Source: Cordia subcordata (lineage: Eukaryota > Streptophyta > Magnoliopsida > Boraginales > Cordiaceae). Taken from it: a stretch of DNA of 64,000 bases. The position numbers were made by a program, and so were the translations under genes. This document shows positions 43,281 through 55,954 of the stretch, one piece after another; position 1 is the first letter of the stretch, and every line of letters starts with the position of its first letter. Location: the NCBI GenBank assembly GCA_028554755.1, contig JAPTOF010000015.1, positions 1,736,001-1,800,000 of the forward strand, given 5' to 3'. The notes beneath the pieces are model-generated. The model ran no database searches, was not told the origin of the DNA, and worked only from the letters and a program-made list of their open reading frames with translations.

Positions 43281-44040
43281 CAATGGCGAACCCATGATTT
43301 TTAATTAGGGTTGGTGGAAAACAAACATCAAGTTATTATTCGGGTCAAGTTTGCAATCTAGATCACAAACTGGTCACTTCTAAAACAATAATGAACTATA
43401 AAATAAGATATTATATACTAACAAAACTCACTAGTAGAAGTTTTCAGAATCATTGAATACAAATAGATTACATAAAGCACAAAATATCTAAATATTATAT
43501 TTTTACGTTAGGAATAATATTAACAAAGAATAGAAAAGTCTTTTTTTGACAATTGACAAGAATGAAAAAATTAAGTTAATTAATTCACCAAAATAAGAAA
43601 CCATAATATCCATATAAATATGAATTATTAATATAAAAGTATTTAAAAACTAAAATCAAAGTTGCAAATACTAACTTGATTTATGAGATGAGAGGTTTTG
43701 TAACTATTGTCATATAATAACTTGTGAAAAATAACTTGAGATAATAAATATGGTTCACAAAAATTTAAAAATAAATTGATTTGTAATTATATAAGAAACT
43801 TAATTTTTTTCTTTGTTTTATGTCGAAGTCAGGCTTTTTTCTTTAAAGATCACAACTAGAGTCGAACATTGGACCTTCATTTTAAAATTCAAGTAGTTAA
43901 CCACCAGTCCAAGTAGATATGCTTTGCTTACTAAGGTGTGGCAATATCTAATCTAGTAAGATGCTTAACTTACAAAAGCGAGAAATAAATAAAAAATTAG
44001 AAACTAAGGGGTAGTAGCCGCCACCTTAGGTTCACCCCTG
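43281..44040. mobile_element. Non-autonomous hAT-like element, 760 bp
   Basis: Ends CAATGGCGAACCCATG and (reverse complement) CAGGGGTGAACCTAAGG, matching as CARKGGYGAACC. Flanks CATGTGTT (43273-43280) and CATGCATT (44041-44048) agree at 6 of 8 positions, consistent with an old 8-bp duplication. The CA(G/A)GG ends are typical of hAT elements. No transposase frame. Confidence 0.6.
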
Positions 44041-44319
44041 CATGCATTCTTTTGTTTTGAACCTCCCCTCCTTAATATCTAATAAGTAGTTTTGTTTATA
44101 GAGCCTACAGCTTCAACCATGGCATGGCAGTAAGCAGTAAGCAGTAAGCAGTAAGCTGGCATAGTCTCTCACCCAGCCCTTGCCTTCTTCAGTGGCCAAG
44201 TTGAAATGTTCAACATTTCTTTGGCCTACCACGTTTCTTTTTCAAGGTATATATACTTATACACACACACGCACACACACATATATATGTATATGTATAC
44301 ATATAAATGTATATATATA

Positions 44320-47242
44320 CATTACAAGAAATTCAATATCTAGTGACAAATTTTTTATGATGATATAAATATCTTATATCGTCATTAAAAATAGTATTAT
44401 TAGTAACGTTTTAAAAGTTTCGTCAATAATATTATGGTATTTATGACAAAATACTTCTTCGTCACTAAAAAATATAAATTGTGACAATTTTTTAGTGTCA
44501 CTATAATTTCGTCACTAAAAGTTACTGATACTAATGCTTGTGTCAATATCACTATATTTCTACCACTAATATTGTAGTACTTGTGACAAAATAATTTTTC
44601 GTCAATAAAAATATTAATAGTCACAATTTTGCTAGTGTCACTATAATTTCGTCACTAGAAGTTATTAATTGTGATGCTTTCGTTAATGTCATTATAATTT
44701 CATCACTAGGTATTCTTGTAGTTATGTTTTCTTAGTGAGAAATATGCTACAATTATTAATGGTATAATCCTTTATGACAATTAAAATAACTTGTCACTGT
44801 TATAGTTGTATTTTTGACAATTTTGTTTTTTCCACTACAAATATTATATTAGTGACAATTTTGTATTGTCACTACTAAATAATTAGGAATTTTGCTTATT
44901 GGATGTGTAGTCAAAGCACAGATATCCGCACTTTGATGGTAAAAGTATTTATTTTGGTCAACAAAACTATTTGTCACTAACACTAATTAATTGTGACAAT
45001 TTTATGAATATCACTTAAAGCTCATAAATGAATTTTTTTATGTCTAAAAATGAAAAATTTTATTTATTTATTTATTTTGACGTCATAAATCAATGTTAAT
45101 GGTACTGGTAATGACATTCTAAGTTGTTTAAAAATTTATAAAGTAGACGTGATGTGAAAAATAAAAAATGGATATAGTGATAATTTTAGTAATGTCATGT
45201 AATTTCATTAGTAAAGATACTTTTAATGGCAAATATGATATGATTCCTCATGATAAATAGAAATAGGACGCAAATTCCATAATGATTAATACAATAAAAT
45301 AAATGTGAGTAATAAAATATGAAAATTGAAGTCTCAATTTGACTCTTGAAAGACAATCAATTTGAATCAACATCAACAGAATCAATAGATGAAGTATTAT
45401 TATCATCCTCATCATAGATGAAGAGATTAACTTCTTCATCCTCGTTATCCATATCCTCTACCCTTATGGCTATCAAGTTAGTATTCATTTGGTTATTCAT
45501 TATAGAGACTTGAGTAAGTCATGAATAAAATTATACTTGCAAATAAAATTATACCTGTGACACGTGTTAATTGCTTGCGGATCGAATTGTTGTTTGGGAG
45601 TCTTCTTTCACTTTTGGGATCATGTTGTTTTGATTCATATTAATGTGATTTGATGCATTAACACCAAATCTTATATGCATGCCAAGAGCAGCATTAGTAA
45701 TATACTATTTAAAACTATGTCAATATGTGAACAACTTTTTAGTAGTGGCATCAACTCTTATTTGCCGTACTAATATGTGAAAACTTTTTGTGCCTAAAAA
45801 TTTTCTCCTTTTCTTTGTTGTAGGTGGGCAGATACTAATAATTTTTATTTAGGTTGTTATTCATAGTATTTAGATCTGTATAATAGTCTTATTAAACTAA
45901 CTAGTTAGTAATGCAGCCAATGGATGGAGTTATATTTATTTTTGGAGAGATACTCATGATATCGATAATTACTTTTAGAAGTATAACATTGTTGGACTGT
46001 TTTTTGGATATTCATCGAATTTTTCTTTTTCTTGTTATTGAACTAATTTTTGAGTTATTGAACTATTTAGATGGAACTATATGATTTGTATGAAGTTGTT
46101 TCAGGAATTTAATAAAAACCACAACATTAGCTAGATATGGTGAGTGAAAATTCACAAGTGATCAAGCGTCAACTGAGCATTTAGGTAAGTATTTATTTTG
46201 AAAACTAGGAAACTTTGTATTTAATATCAATTATTTTTATATGAAATTTTACTTTTCTTCCTTTTTTTTTGGTGTAGATCCTTCTGTAAACAAAAGAAAA
46301 GGATGTGAAAAGAAAATGAAAAATTGCAACCCACTTGATTTACTCTTTTGTCAATAGTATGGAAAAGTTTGTGGAAATGATGCCAACCTTTTAAAAGTTG
46401 AGGCAACAATTTATATTATACAAATCACACAATTAGATGCTAAAAAGTGGGACACCATAAATGAATATGAAAAAGCTAAAGATGTGGCATTTCATGAAGA
46501 TTGATAGTATAAGATTTTTAATTACTTACAATTGTAAACTTGTCAATTAATATTTTTACGGGATGATGTTTATTGAGTAAAATTAGTTTGTTCATTGACT
46601 AGCTCCTGACTATACTATAATTTTCTTTTTTTTTTTTTGGCTTTGATTTTACTATATTGAAGCAAAAATTGGTCGTGTTAGACGACAAAGATGGTCCAAT
46701 TTTGGAAAACAATCAAGGTGCTAATTTAACACAAAAAAGATACTACCTACAAAAATACTACAAGAAATTAAGAAGTGCGAGAAAGAATCTATTAGAGCAT
46801 TGTCCTAAACATCTTGATATGGATGTATGGAAAAGAATGATAGAGAAAATGTTTGAGAATGTAGATTTTAAGATGTGAGCTCAAATATATTTTCTTTACC
46901 TTTTGTTACAAATTATTTACATTGTATATGTGTGCATGTGTTATTCTATTAATTAAATTTTATTTTAGTACAAGCGTTAGGTGTCAAAAATGTAGAAAAT
47001 TGAATGAATAGTCCATTGCAAGAACGACATCAATAGTCCAAATTACATATGAGTTGGTAAATATAATTTTATTTTATTTCTTAGTATTAATAATTTTCAA
47101 TAGATCAAAATATGTGGTAAAATTTATATTATTTCTTCTAATAGAGACATAAAGAGACTAGCTATCAAAGTTTCAAAAGTGACACATTACAACAATGATG
47201 CTTGGAATGTTCCTAGTGGAGAGGATATTTTGGTAATTTTTT

Positions 47243-47282
<40 letters not shown>

Positions 47283-48505
47283 GTATACATATATTTCATA
47301 TTTGTGTCCTAATTTCTTTTTTGTCTCATAATGCAACATCATTTAGAAGAAGTGGCACAAACACATTGTGAGCAGATATCATCTACAACAATACGATTAA
47401 TAGAGCATTTTGCTATTGTGTTTGGACGAAAAGTAAGCTACTCAAAAGGTGTTGGAACCAAAGGAGTCTCACAACAAATGATTAAAAGGAAATGTATTTT
47501 AGCCCATGTTTAAGCCACAAAGAAGTGAGTAGAGGAACTTAGTAATGAGGTCCAAATGCTTAGAGAGATGGCACAAAAACAAGAAGTCAATGCCCAGCTG
47601 AAGACCCAAATAGATTCTCAAGAAAATAGGCTTAAATGTCAATATGAAAAACATGAATCTTAGCAAACATCATTGAACTCTCAAAATGAAATGGAACTAG
47701 TAAATTTGCAAAATGAGTTGCAGCATCACCTAGAAAGTCTTGTTCCAATGCTCTTTACTGATGACTTCTCTCAAGATCTCCTATCTTATTTTGAGAATCA
47801 AGAGGCTCATTAATGTTTTATTTCGTAGTGTAAGAGTTTATATTGCTTTGAGTTTTAAACTTTTAGATTTATATTTATTATTGTGACATTGAATTTTATT
47901 AATTTTATGCCATGAATCTTTCTACCATGCTTGATATGTCTACTTTATTTCTTTTATATTTATTTATTAATTAGTCAATTGACCTAACAAATTTAATGCT
48001 ATTATTAGTGTCATAATAATATAATAGATTTAAATAAAAATTATATAATCAAAATTAGTTAAATTGTGATGATATTAGTGTCACAATGGTATAAATAGAT
48101 TTTGTTATGATATTAATTGTCACTACAATTTTTATTAAGTAATGAGATATCATCCGTCACAAATGCTACAACACTATAGTGAAAAACGTTCGTGACAGCA
48201 AATAATTTATTTAGTGACAATCATATTGTCACTACATGTTAATCATTTTAATGACTAAATTGAAGTCACAATCGAAATAAATAGTTATGACAACAATTTG
48301 GTCACTATACACAGACAATAAAAGTGACATTTTTATTTATCACTTTAAATGTTACTCTAGTGATGAGAAAAATTCGTCATTGATACTATTAGTGACTTGA
48401 ATATATGTGACGGCTGGTGACAATCATCACTGAAAATATTAGTGATATAATATTGATTTTTAGTGACAAATTTGAGCGTCACAAAATATCTAATTTCTTG
48501 AAGTG
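44320..48505 (+). mobile_element. CACTA (En/Spm-like) DNA transposon
   Basis: 4186 bp. Left end CATTACAAGAAATTCAATAT; right end reverse-complements to CACTTCAAGAAATTAGATAT. Both subterminal regions (44330-45200 and 47990-48490) are packed with GTGACAA/TTGTCAC and CGTCACTA words in both orientations, the arrayed binding sites typical of CACTA elements. A TNP1-like gene remnant lies inside (46140-47815). I cannot find the larger transposase (TNP2/TNPD type), only a possible acidic C-terminus on the minus strand near 45480-45355. The 3-bp flanks (ATA, AAT) do not match, and the first TIR base triplet is CAT rather than CAC, so ends are aged. Confidence 0.8.
46140..47815 (+). pseudogene. CACTA TNP1-like protein (Ptta/En/Spm family) remnant
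   Basis: Second protein of plant CACTA elements, thought to bind the subterminal repeats. Visible blocks: a frame at 46657-46878 (LTQKRYYLQKYYKKLRSARK, CPKHLDMDVWKRMIEKMFEN) like the conserved W-x-x-M-x-x-x-F helix; SVRCQKCRKLNE-like sequence at 46975; 47331-47513 with IVFGRKVSYSKGVGTKGVS, where relatives carry VFG...GRVRG-G; then a Glu/Gln/Leu-rich coiled-coil tail 47525-47813 (EELSNEVQMLREMAQKQEV) ending LLSYFENQEAH and TAA. Intervening AT-rich stretches look like introns (with a (TA)n run at 47247-47278). In-frame TAG near 47661 and TGA near 47528 indicate decay. Confidence 0.7.
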
Positions 48506-49779
48506 AATATATATTAAATATTGGAATATATTAGCAGACAGGCCAGTTTGGCCGTGGTTTTTTTACCCTAAAATTGAAATTTGAACCGCTCATTTTTGTT
48601 TTTAGAAATTGAAACCATGCACTACAAAACCACTCTATAAACCACCAATTTGTTTTTGATTTGATTCGACCTAAATGGTTTTTTCGATTTTGCAATTTTA
48701 TGTTCACTCCTAGTGAGATCCTGCATCGTAAAGGACAAGATTTTGCACGTATTGCACTTGGTTGTTATGGATGGTTCTCTCCTTCATTCCTACATGTTGG
48801 ACCACAGTCACCAGATTCGTCAAAATCTCTATAAACTATGTACCAGTTCACATATATTAATTCGCGGTGCATTTACGTACCAAAACACTGTGATTCACGT
48901 ACTAGTTCACTAAAGTTGGCGACTCGAGCAATATACAAATTTTACCAAAAAAATGATAAAAGAGAATAAGAAATTTAAATTTATAGAAGATTTGGATCTA
49001 AAAAGTAGAACATTATATAAAGTTAAATATGCACAAAGAGATTAGGCATATTGAAGATGAAGCGTAGGTGTATGATAGATACATTTGTTGAATAATTTCT
49101 CCAGGCATACCCAAAGATGAATATAGACAAGCACTTGGATTTTCAAAGGATATATCAAAGATGAAGATAGGATTACACACATTCCCTTTATAAATAAATT
49201 TTGTTGTTTTATGGTTTCTTCTTCTTATCTAAGGCGTCTACTGAATTTATAATTAATGTAGCTAGTTTTAAATTCCAACTCTTCTTGTAATTATTATAGT
49301 TGGTGGCAACTTCCAACTCCATATAAAAATAGTTAATTACAACTTCAAACTCTTTGTGTCTCTTAGGTATCTGATCCCCTCTCCCTCTCTAAAAAAAAAA
49401 TAAGTTTTCATAGATATTTTTCTGGATTCTTTTGATGTTTCAAATAGATTGAACATTAATCATCATAAAACTAATGACTCTAAAGGAAATAAAAAAGTAT
49501 CAATCTTTGTCACTAGTACCATCTATTAAATGAAAATAAGCAATAATAATAGAAATAAGTATAGTACTATAGAATACATGTTTAAAAAATAACTATATTA
49601 TATAAATGTAAATAGAATGGTCAAGACTTATGGGGCATGTTAAATAAATTAGTTGCTTAGTACTCACATTATTTATAAAAAAATATGGCCAAAGACATTA
49701 TTCAATTACTTGATAAGAAAGAAAATATGAAAAGTTGAATTAGTCTCAAAGCAAATTTAGTCGGTAGTTAGTAAATAGC
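48506..49779. other. Intergenic DNA, no gene recognised
   Basis: AT-rich. 48530-48700 has GGTTTT/AAACC-rich sequence with weak similarity to 42600-42740, perhaps remnants of one repeat. No supported frame. Confidence 0.4.
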
Positions 49780-50754
49780 TGATGCTCGCTCGATGCATAA
49801 GTCAATTGTAGTCTAGTAAAGGCCACAAGTGCATGAGTCAATTGTACTGTAGTGTGTGCAAGTGCAAGGTCGAATCCACAAGGAGGATATACGTGGAGTA
49901 AGTCTTAAAGAGTGTGTTCTAGACAGTTGCCTAAAAAGAAACCTAAGCTATTAATTTTTTTGTATGTTTTTGGGATTAAAGGGAGCTCAAATTAGAGGAA
50001 ATCAAAACTACGCAAAAGGAAAGGGAATGGAAAGCAAGAGAAACGAGCTAACCTAGGGGGAAACTAACAAATGGAAAGGATTAGGGTGACTATTGCTTCA
50101 CTCTGGGTGACTTGATGCCTTCATGCTATGGGATTTTAGGTGATGGTTTAACTATAAAAGGTCACTCTACACTAGGGTTTTAACTAGCCACCTAAATAAC
50201 CAATAGGACTCAGTGCAAGTCCATCCCTAGGTGATGTCTACCTAGAGTATGGCATGGTCCTTATGACCCTAGGGCCTTAGGATTAGCTAATAGACAACCT
50301 AGGTGACTTAGATTGAATCTACCCTGGTCCCCAAACCATTGGTTAGGTTTAAAGCCAAGACCTAGTACCTCTAGGGTCAACTAATCCTGCCCGAAAACTT
50401 ATTGGTTGGGTTTAAAACCAAAGAAGGCTCGATCTAGGCTAGCCATAAGTTACGCGTCATCAATCTATAGTCATAATAGCGAGATTTATCATTAGAGTGC
50501 ACTCATACATGTTCTACAATATGACATTTACTAATACATAGACAAACTTGACTACCAAACATCATCATGCTTGGATTACACCACATTAAGCATTGATGAA
50601 AACCAACATGTATGCAATTGATGTCATATTTACTACTAAAGCATGGAAACATATATAGACATGAGTATAAGCATTACCCACTTCATACAATCCTCACACA
50701 TACACATAGACATGTTTATATGATGGAGTAGAAGAGTAACAAATAGACATCAAC

Positions 50755-50806
<52 letters not shown>

Positions 50807-50925
50807 ATGTATATATATGTGTATATGTATACATATGGATATATAAGTGTATATGTATATATTTGTGTCTGTGTGTATATATGTATATACATATCTATGT
50901 ATATATATGTGATGAGTAGGAGGCA
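50755..50925. repeat. (TA/TG)n microsatellite, left of the viral-like insert
   Basis: A TATATA run, about 30 bp of pure GT, then TATATG/TACATA mixtures. Long frames with Cys/Tyr/Ile/Val only are repeat artefacts. Confidence 0.95.
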
Positions 50926-51489
50926 TGTTCGTTCTCACAGCATAGACGGGTGAGAGTTACTCGACTCATGCCAAATGCTCAGGCTCGACTTGCCCATGTT
51001 TCGACAGAGTTTGAGCAAAAGTAAAGGAATAGTATAGATGTCTCATAAATGATTGGGTGTACCAGCCAGCATCAACAACGATAACCTCTTGTGCATCAAG
51101 AGCTCATGGACGTGCGTTAGTCCCTTATGGGCCATTCTCCAATTTGGCCTCTGGTCCGACTCGCTTCCCTTTTTGTTCTTATGCAGGACAAGGTTACAAG
51201 AGAGACTGACTTGTTCACCTAATCATGATATTAGCGAAGTCACACTATTCTTCTATTTGGGATTAAACTAACTAAACATACCTTCTCAGTTCATAGGATC
51301 TTTTTGTCATGCGAGGATTTTTCGGCCTTATCCCAAGAGTTGTTTAAAATTTAAGAGAGGAGAAAATAGAGAGGAACTTACTTACAGTCACCGAGCTTTG
51401 TAACAGAAAATTTGGGATGAGTGATGAATAGAAACTGGGTTGTATATTATTGGGAGACTAAGATAATTTTATAAGAGAGAGCAGATTAC
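50926..51489. other. Unassigned DNA between microsatellite and viral-like fragment
   Basis: Not part of the LTR (absent from A, B and the solo LTR) and higher in GC than its surroundings. No frame I recognise; it may belong to the same inserted block as the caulimovirid-like fragment. Confidence 0.5.
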
Positions 51490-51955
51490 ATATATGAAAT
51501 CAAAAAACTATTTTCGTATGATTTCTGACTATGAAAGCAGCTGATCTATGGGGACTATTACTGGGTCTAATTAATCCTAACTTAAGTAACTCTCCTATGT
51601 GCGTTTTAAAATCTTTAGCATCTTTTGCACTAGCTTCAATGTTAGCAGTTTTAATTACATAATATGGATTTATTATTTCTAACTTACAATATATTTTATT
51701 TAAATCCCATTTTTTAATTGGATCTTCTCCTAAAAAGGTAATTTATGTAAATCCTGTAAAGTTTGTTTCTTAGTTTTAAATTGATTTATTAAATTATAAC
51801 TCACCCTATCTTGTAAATATAAATCTTCTTGTACTTTCTCTTCATCTCCTAATTCTAAATTTGCCTCTTCTTCTAAATTGTCTTGTTCTATACTATTACA
51901 ACAACAATTTTGTTTTCCTAATTTACATTTCTCACATTTTTCAAGATTATTGGCC
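51490..51955 (-). pseudogene. Endogenous caulimovirid-like fragment (protease-RT linker and RT N-terminus)
   Basis: Minus strand. 51955-51735 is an open stretch with CEKCKLGKQNCC and an acidic Glu/Asp/Leu-rich region. A frame change near 51730 leads to a segment ending with RPSNSPHRSAAFIVRNH (about 51565-51515), the N-terminal RT pattern shared by plant pararetroviruses (Caulimoviridae) and unlike the Ty3/gypsy copies here. The palm with the catalytic Asp pair is missing; the fragment is cut off near 51490. At least one frameshift and stops break it. It lies between two TA/TG microsatellites inside an LTR. An old, incapable genomic relic; genus not assigned. Confidence 0.7.
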
Positions 51956-52412
51956 TATATATATGTATATATATATTTATATATGCATATATATATATGT
52001 AGATATATGTATATATGTATATTTATGGATATATGTATATATGTATATTTATGGATATATGTATATATGTATATATATGGATATATGTATATTTATGGAT
52101 ATATATGTATATATATGGATATATATGTATATATGTATATATGTGTATATATGTGTATATGGGTATATATGTGTATATATGTATATATGTGTATGTATGT
52201 GTATATGTATATATGTGTATATATGTGTATATGTGTATATATGTGCATATATGTGTATATTTGTATAGAAGTGTATATATGTTATATGTATGTATATATG
52301 TGTATATATGTATATATATGTATGTATATATATATATATATGTATGTATATATATATATGTATATATATGTATATATATGTATATATATGTATATATATG
52401 TATATATATATA
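51953..52412. repeat. (TATATG)n-type microsatellite, right of the viral-like insert
   Basis: About 460 bp of TATATATG/TGTATATA variants with TTTATGGATATATG higher-order units (52020-52100). Generates three long artefactual frames. Confidence 0.95.
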
Positions 52413-53326
52413 TGCTACTCACGTAGGCATATTTTCAAACACATAGATATGAATGAAATAAGCCATTAAAACAATAAAAGCAAAACGTATATAGATTAAA
52501 CCATCAAATTCCATAGCAATCAAGTACTTAATCAACCCATAATAAAAGCTAAATCACCTTAAATAGATCTACTCATAAATGGAATAAAATGGGATGATAG
52601 AGAAATAAGAGTACTCCCCTTTCATCCTTGCAATCTTGATACAATATCCTTGAATAGATCTCCAAACCAAGTGTTTTTATCCTCTTAGGGCTTGATTCTA
52701 GATGTATGTATATATGGGTGAAAGTCTGTGAGTTGGGCAAGTTCGGGTTTAGTGTGGGTGAAATGGTTGTGAAGAGTGTGTGTGAATAGATCCCCCCAAA
52801 ATGGCTAAAATTTGGAGTATTTATAGTAGCTCTGCAGCACTATCAGTCGACCCTATCGGTTGGCTAGTTCCTAGGGATACTCGACCGATTGAATGCTTGG
52901 CTTTCTGGAGTCACCAATCGACCTAGCCGGTCGACCAGTTCTTGGAAAGGCTCGACTAGCTGAATGTTGGGCTTTCTGGAGTCATTGATCGACTTAGCCG
53001 ACCGACTAGTAATGTCTCTAGGTCGACTGGTTGTCCCAAAGCCTTCAACCTTCTTCCTTTTTGCTTTCGGTCCTTTTCCCATGACCTGTACACTTTAGTC
53101 CATCATTGTTTATCCTCGTGCAAGCTTGCTCATCACCCTAACACTCACTTAAGCCATCAAAATTAGCATTTAATGTAGCATTTTAACTATAAACTTAACT
53201 ATATACACTTAGCATCGCTTATGCACATTCATACTATAAGTCCTACACTAACACTAGCAAATAACCTCAGGACACCAAAAAAATGTAGGGAAAATGCAAT
53301 GCAAACACACAAAACCAAGCACATCA

Positions 53327-53364
53327 ACACCCCCAAACAGTCTCCTTGCTTGTCCCCAAGCAAG
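53327..53364 (-). promoter_or_regulatory. Element C stem-loop and polypurine tract
   Basis: Stem CTTGCTTG/CAAGCAAG with a 4-nt loop (53345-53364), then minus-strand CTGTTTGGGGGTGT against the LTR end at 53326. Confidence 0.82.
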
Positions 53365-54823
53365 GCCAAGCCTAAGTTTATCTTTAAGAAGCTAAAGAGG
53401 GTTGCCTATAGCATTGACTTGCTATCTTGGTGAATCAAAGGAGCACAAAGGGGTCATTTCTTTGTACAGGGGTCCGCAAGCCTTTTCAAATCCTCCCTTT
53501 ACTCTCAACAAGTTCCCAAGTAGCTAAACAACCCTAAGTTTAGGAGTCTAATGCATGCATGCAAGATGTTGAAATTTCGCACCCCCTGACTAACGTAGCC
53601 TTCCCAGTTATACACAAAGCCTCAAAGATAAGGAGAGAAAGAATGTAATAACACAATGACTCACAAATGACGTAAGAGCCTTATTCACATCACATAATAG
53701 AACGAAAAGAACAACTTTTGCGAAGTTGACATTGTGTCACTTAAGCACTTATTCATTGAACTTTACTTTTTCATATTTTTGGTGCCTTTCGGCTTTTTTG
53801 CATTTTTCACTATTTTTTTGATGCATTTTCAGGCTTTTTCAAATTTTTTCTCATTTTTTCCTTTTTTTTTTTGGTATTTTTCATCAATACATAACATAAA
53901 CAAAAAGAAAAGGAAAAGAAAGGCTAAGGCGCATGAAAAAGAACCAATCAAGGAAGGGGCACTCTTATCAACAACCTTTTTACAAACACTTTTTCCAGCT
54001 AAACCATAGAGTAGCTGCAAGGTGCATTCTTAAAGGTCCTCACTCTTACATATTTCCGAGGCATCTCCTCAAAGTCCCGAATCTCCCTCCATTCTATTGA
54101 TTCCCTACAATACAAACTTATCTTCACCAATTAATCAAGTTAATCACAAGAGCCAACACTTCAATCAACAAAGATATAAATGACTCAAAATGCATAAAAA
54201 TTGAAGAAAATTTCACCATTTTTAAGCAAATAATGCAATCTACCCTAGAAAAAGCATAAAGCAATACAACCAAACTCCCACACCCTCAAACCTAAACTTT
54301 GCTTGTCTTCAAGCAAATAAAAAAAAGGCACGTAACAAGAAAATAGGCAACTCTAACCACGTAAGGGTGGTGGGAATAGGGTAGATAAGTGGGGACAAGT
54401 GGAGAAAGGATAGATACAACACTGTGTTCTTGTCCAAGCTTTTCATGCCAATGTTCAATGATTCAACTACTAATCCCTATTTTTCAACAAATACAAACAC
54501 TCACAACAAACAAGATTAGTAGCATTGCCGTGCAAGCTTGCATTGGCACGTACAAATGATAACCAAGGTGTACCCTATAGGAAATGAGATTGGGGATCAA
54601 CACTTTTAATGAGTGAAAAAGGAAAGAAATGCAAAGAAAATGAAATAAGGAACGAAAATACCAAATTTAACCCAGGTTACCTTCTAGCAGCGCTAACCAC
54701 AACGTCGTCAACAAGGCGATCACCAACCAATCTAAATATCTAGGGTGCCTCCTAGTAGCACTAGACGCCTCCAGTCGGGTGGTAATGTTAAAGCCAATGA
54801 TATTTGTAGTCTTTGAGCACAGA
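53365..54823 (-). other. Element C post-integrase-type non-coding region
   Basis: Aligns with A 5131-7017 and B 15911-17338, including the GTGGTTAGCGCTGCTAGAAG segment (54680-54710) and a pyrimidine/poly-A zone. Frames such as 53734-54009 are low-complexity artefacts. Confidence 0.65.
54280..54317 (-). promoter_or_regulatory. Element C upstream stem-loop plus polypurine-like module
   Basis: Stem TTTGCTTG/CAAGCAAA (54298-54317), then minus-strand GTTTAGGTTTGAGGGTGTGG. Third occurrence of the duplicated module, about 0.95 kb upstream of the real one. Confidence 0.75.
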
Positions 54824-55793
54824 TTAACATGTGAACCTGTCAAAGCACAACATAGAAGAAAAAGGATCATGATATATATAATCAACCAAATCAAGTACGT
54901 CATAATCCTTTTCAAGCACACATGATAAAGGGACAAATTGAAACCCCGACACATCAAATATAATAGAATGCTCTAAGGTGTCATGGGTTATGAGAAAATC
55001 TAAGGCTCTAGGTCCCTTTTTCGTCTCTAATCCTAACCTAGCAAGCTTGCTCTTCGCCACTAACCATCTTATTGCCTTCTTGTGATGATCAAGGGCTAAC
55101 CGCACCCTGTACCCATAGGTCGATGAAGCATCCAAAGCATAAAGAATGGGAGAAGTATGAACAAACCCTATATGTATGTGCTCAAAGTGGGATGGTGTAA
55201 AGGCATACTCACTAAGAGGAGATTCAATGATAGGAAGGAGGGGAAACTTATCCACTGGAATAGGGTTGGGTGAGATGGAATCAATGGGAGAACATGAAAG
55301 ACTGGACCCAGATGAGAAGGAATCAGAAGTAAAAGTCGTGGGTTTGCTCTCACTAAGGGACAGCTCATGTTTTATCCAAGAAACTATTGACCTCGTCGAT
55401 CAATTCCATAGTTGGGAGTTTAGAAGAGGGTTCTAACAATGATTCATCAAAGATACCCAAAGACCCATATATCATAATTTCAGGTTCCTTAATCTCCTCC
55501 CTAAAAGTCTTCTTAGATCGATTATTTACCTCAACACTGGAATCTATATCTCTAAGGGGCTCATTGGGCCTAGAATTGAAAATAGGCATTATGCTCTTCT
55601 CAATGGGTGTCCCTAAATCCACACTAACAAATATCTCATCAAATGATTTAATGAATTCATCGCTAGTGGATATATTCCCATAGTCACATTCATTAATACA
55701 AGATTCCATCGCATTTACCATAAAACATCTATTCTCATCTTTACCTTTGTGATCAACTCTATGTGTACAAACATAATGATCTATGCCTCTCAT
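54824..55793 (-). pseudogene. Unrecognised frame of element C replacing RT-RNase H-integrase
   Basis: Two frames, 55793-55365 and the one ending at 54824, join through a single-base frameshift near 55375 (NSFLDK, then HELSLSESKP), giving about 320 codons in all. The first part starts MRGIDHYVCTHRVDHKG, like the DLRGIDP-VCMHRIHFE start of RT in B, and then CFMVNAMESCINE, which resembles the VDVIDSCVED protease-RT linker, so that part looks like a re-used linker. The second part (KFPLLPIIESPLSEY, HHKKAIRWLVAKSKLARLG, FVPLSCVLEKDYDVLDLVDY, ending RFTC) matches nothing I know. No RT, RNase H or integrase motif is present. Mildly decayed compared with gag. Confidence 0.55.
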
Positions 55794-55954
55794 ATCAAGA
55801 TTGAAAGAATTAACCTCAAAGAACTCATCAAGCCTAGATCAACATCTCTAGAAATAAAGGCCACACATCCCTGTATGAAAGTCTCTCGATCAAAGCTAGC
55901 TAAGATGTTCTTGAGCTTTCTAAACTCATCATCATCGATCATGGTCTCCTAAAC

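Larger units (their letters stand above)
49780..53326 (-). repeat. Element C 3' LTR, split by microsatellite and viral-like insert
   Basis: Left part 49780-50754 and right part 52413-53326 align to the two halves of B's LTR (breakpoint at B's AATTTATACACATGTTACTC segment). The right end is GCACATCA followed by the polypurine tract. U3 motifs of GGTCGACC type lie at 52850-53035. Confidence 0.85.

Noticed and set aside
45248..45480. Minus-strand acidic frame as the C-terminus of a CACTA transposase
   Set aside because: Only an acidic tail (EDMDNEDEEVNLF-like) is visible; no transposase core upstream on that strand, so mentioned but not annotated.
51861..52446. Three overlapping plus-strand frames of 135-182 codons rich in Tyr, Ile, Cys, Met
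   Set aside because: They are translations of the TATATG microsatellite; no start context, domain or non-repeat content.
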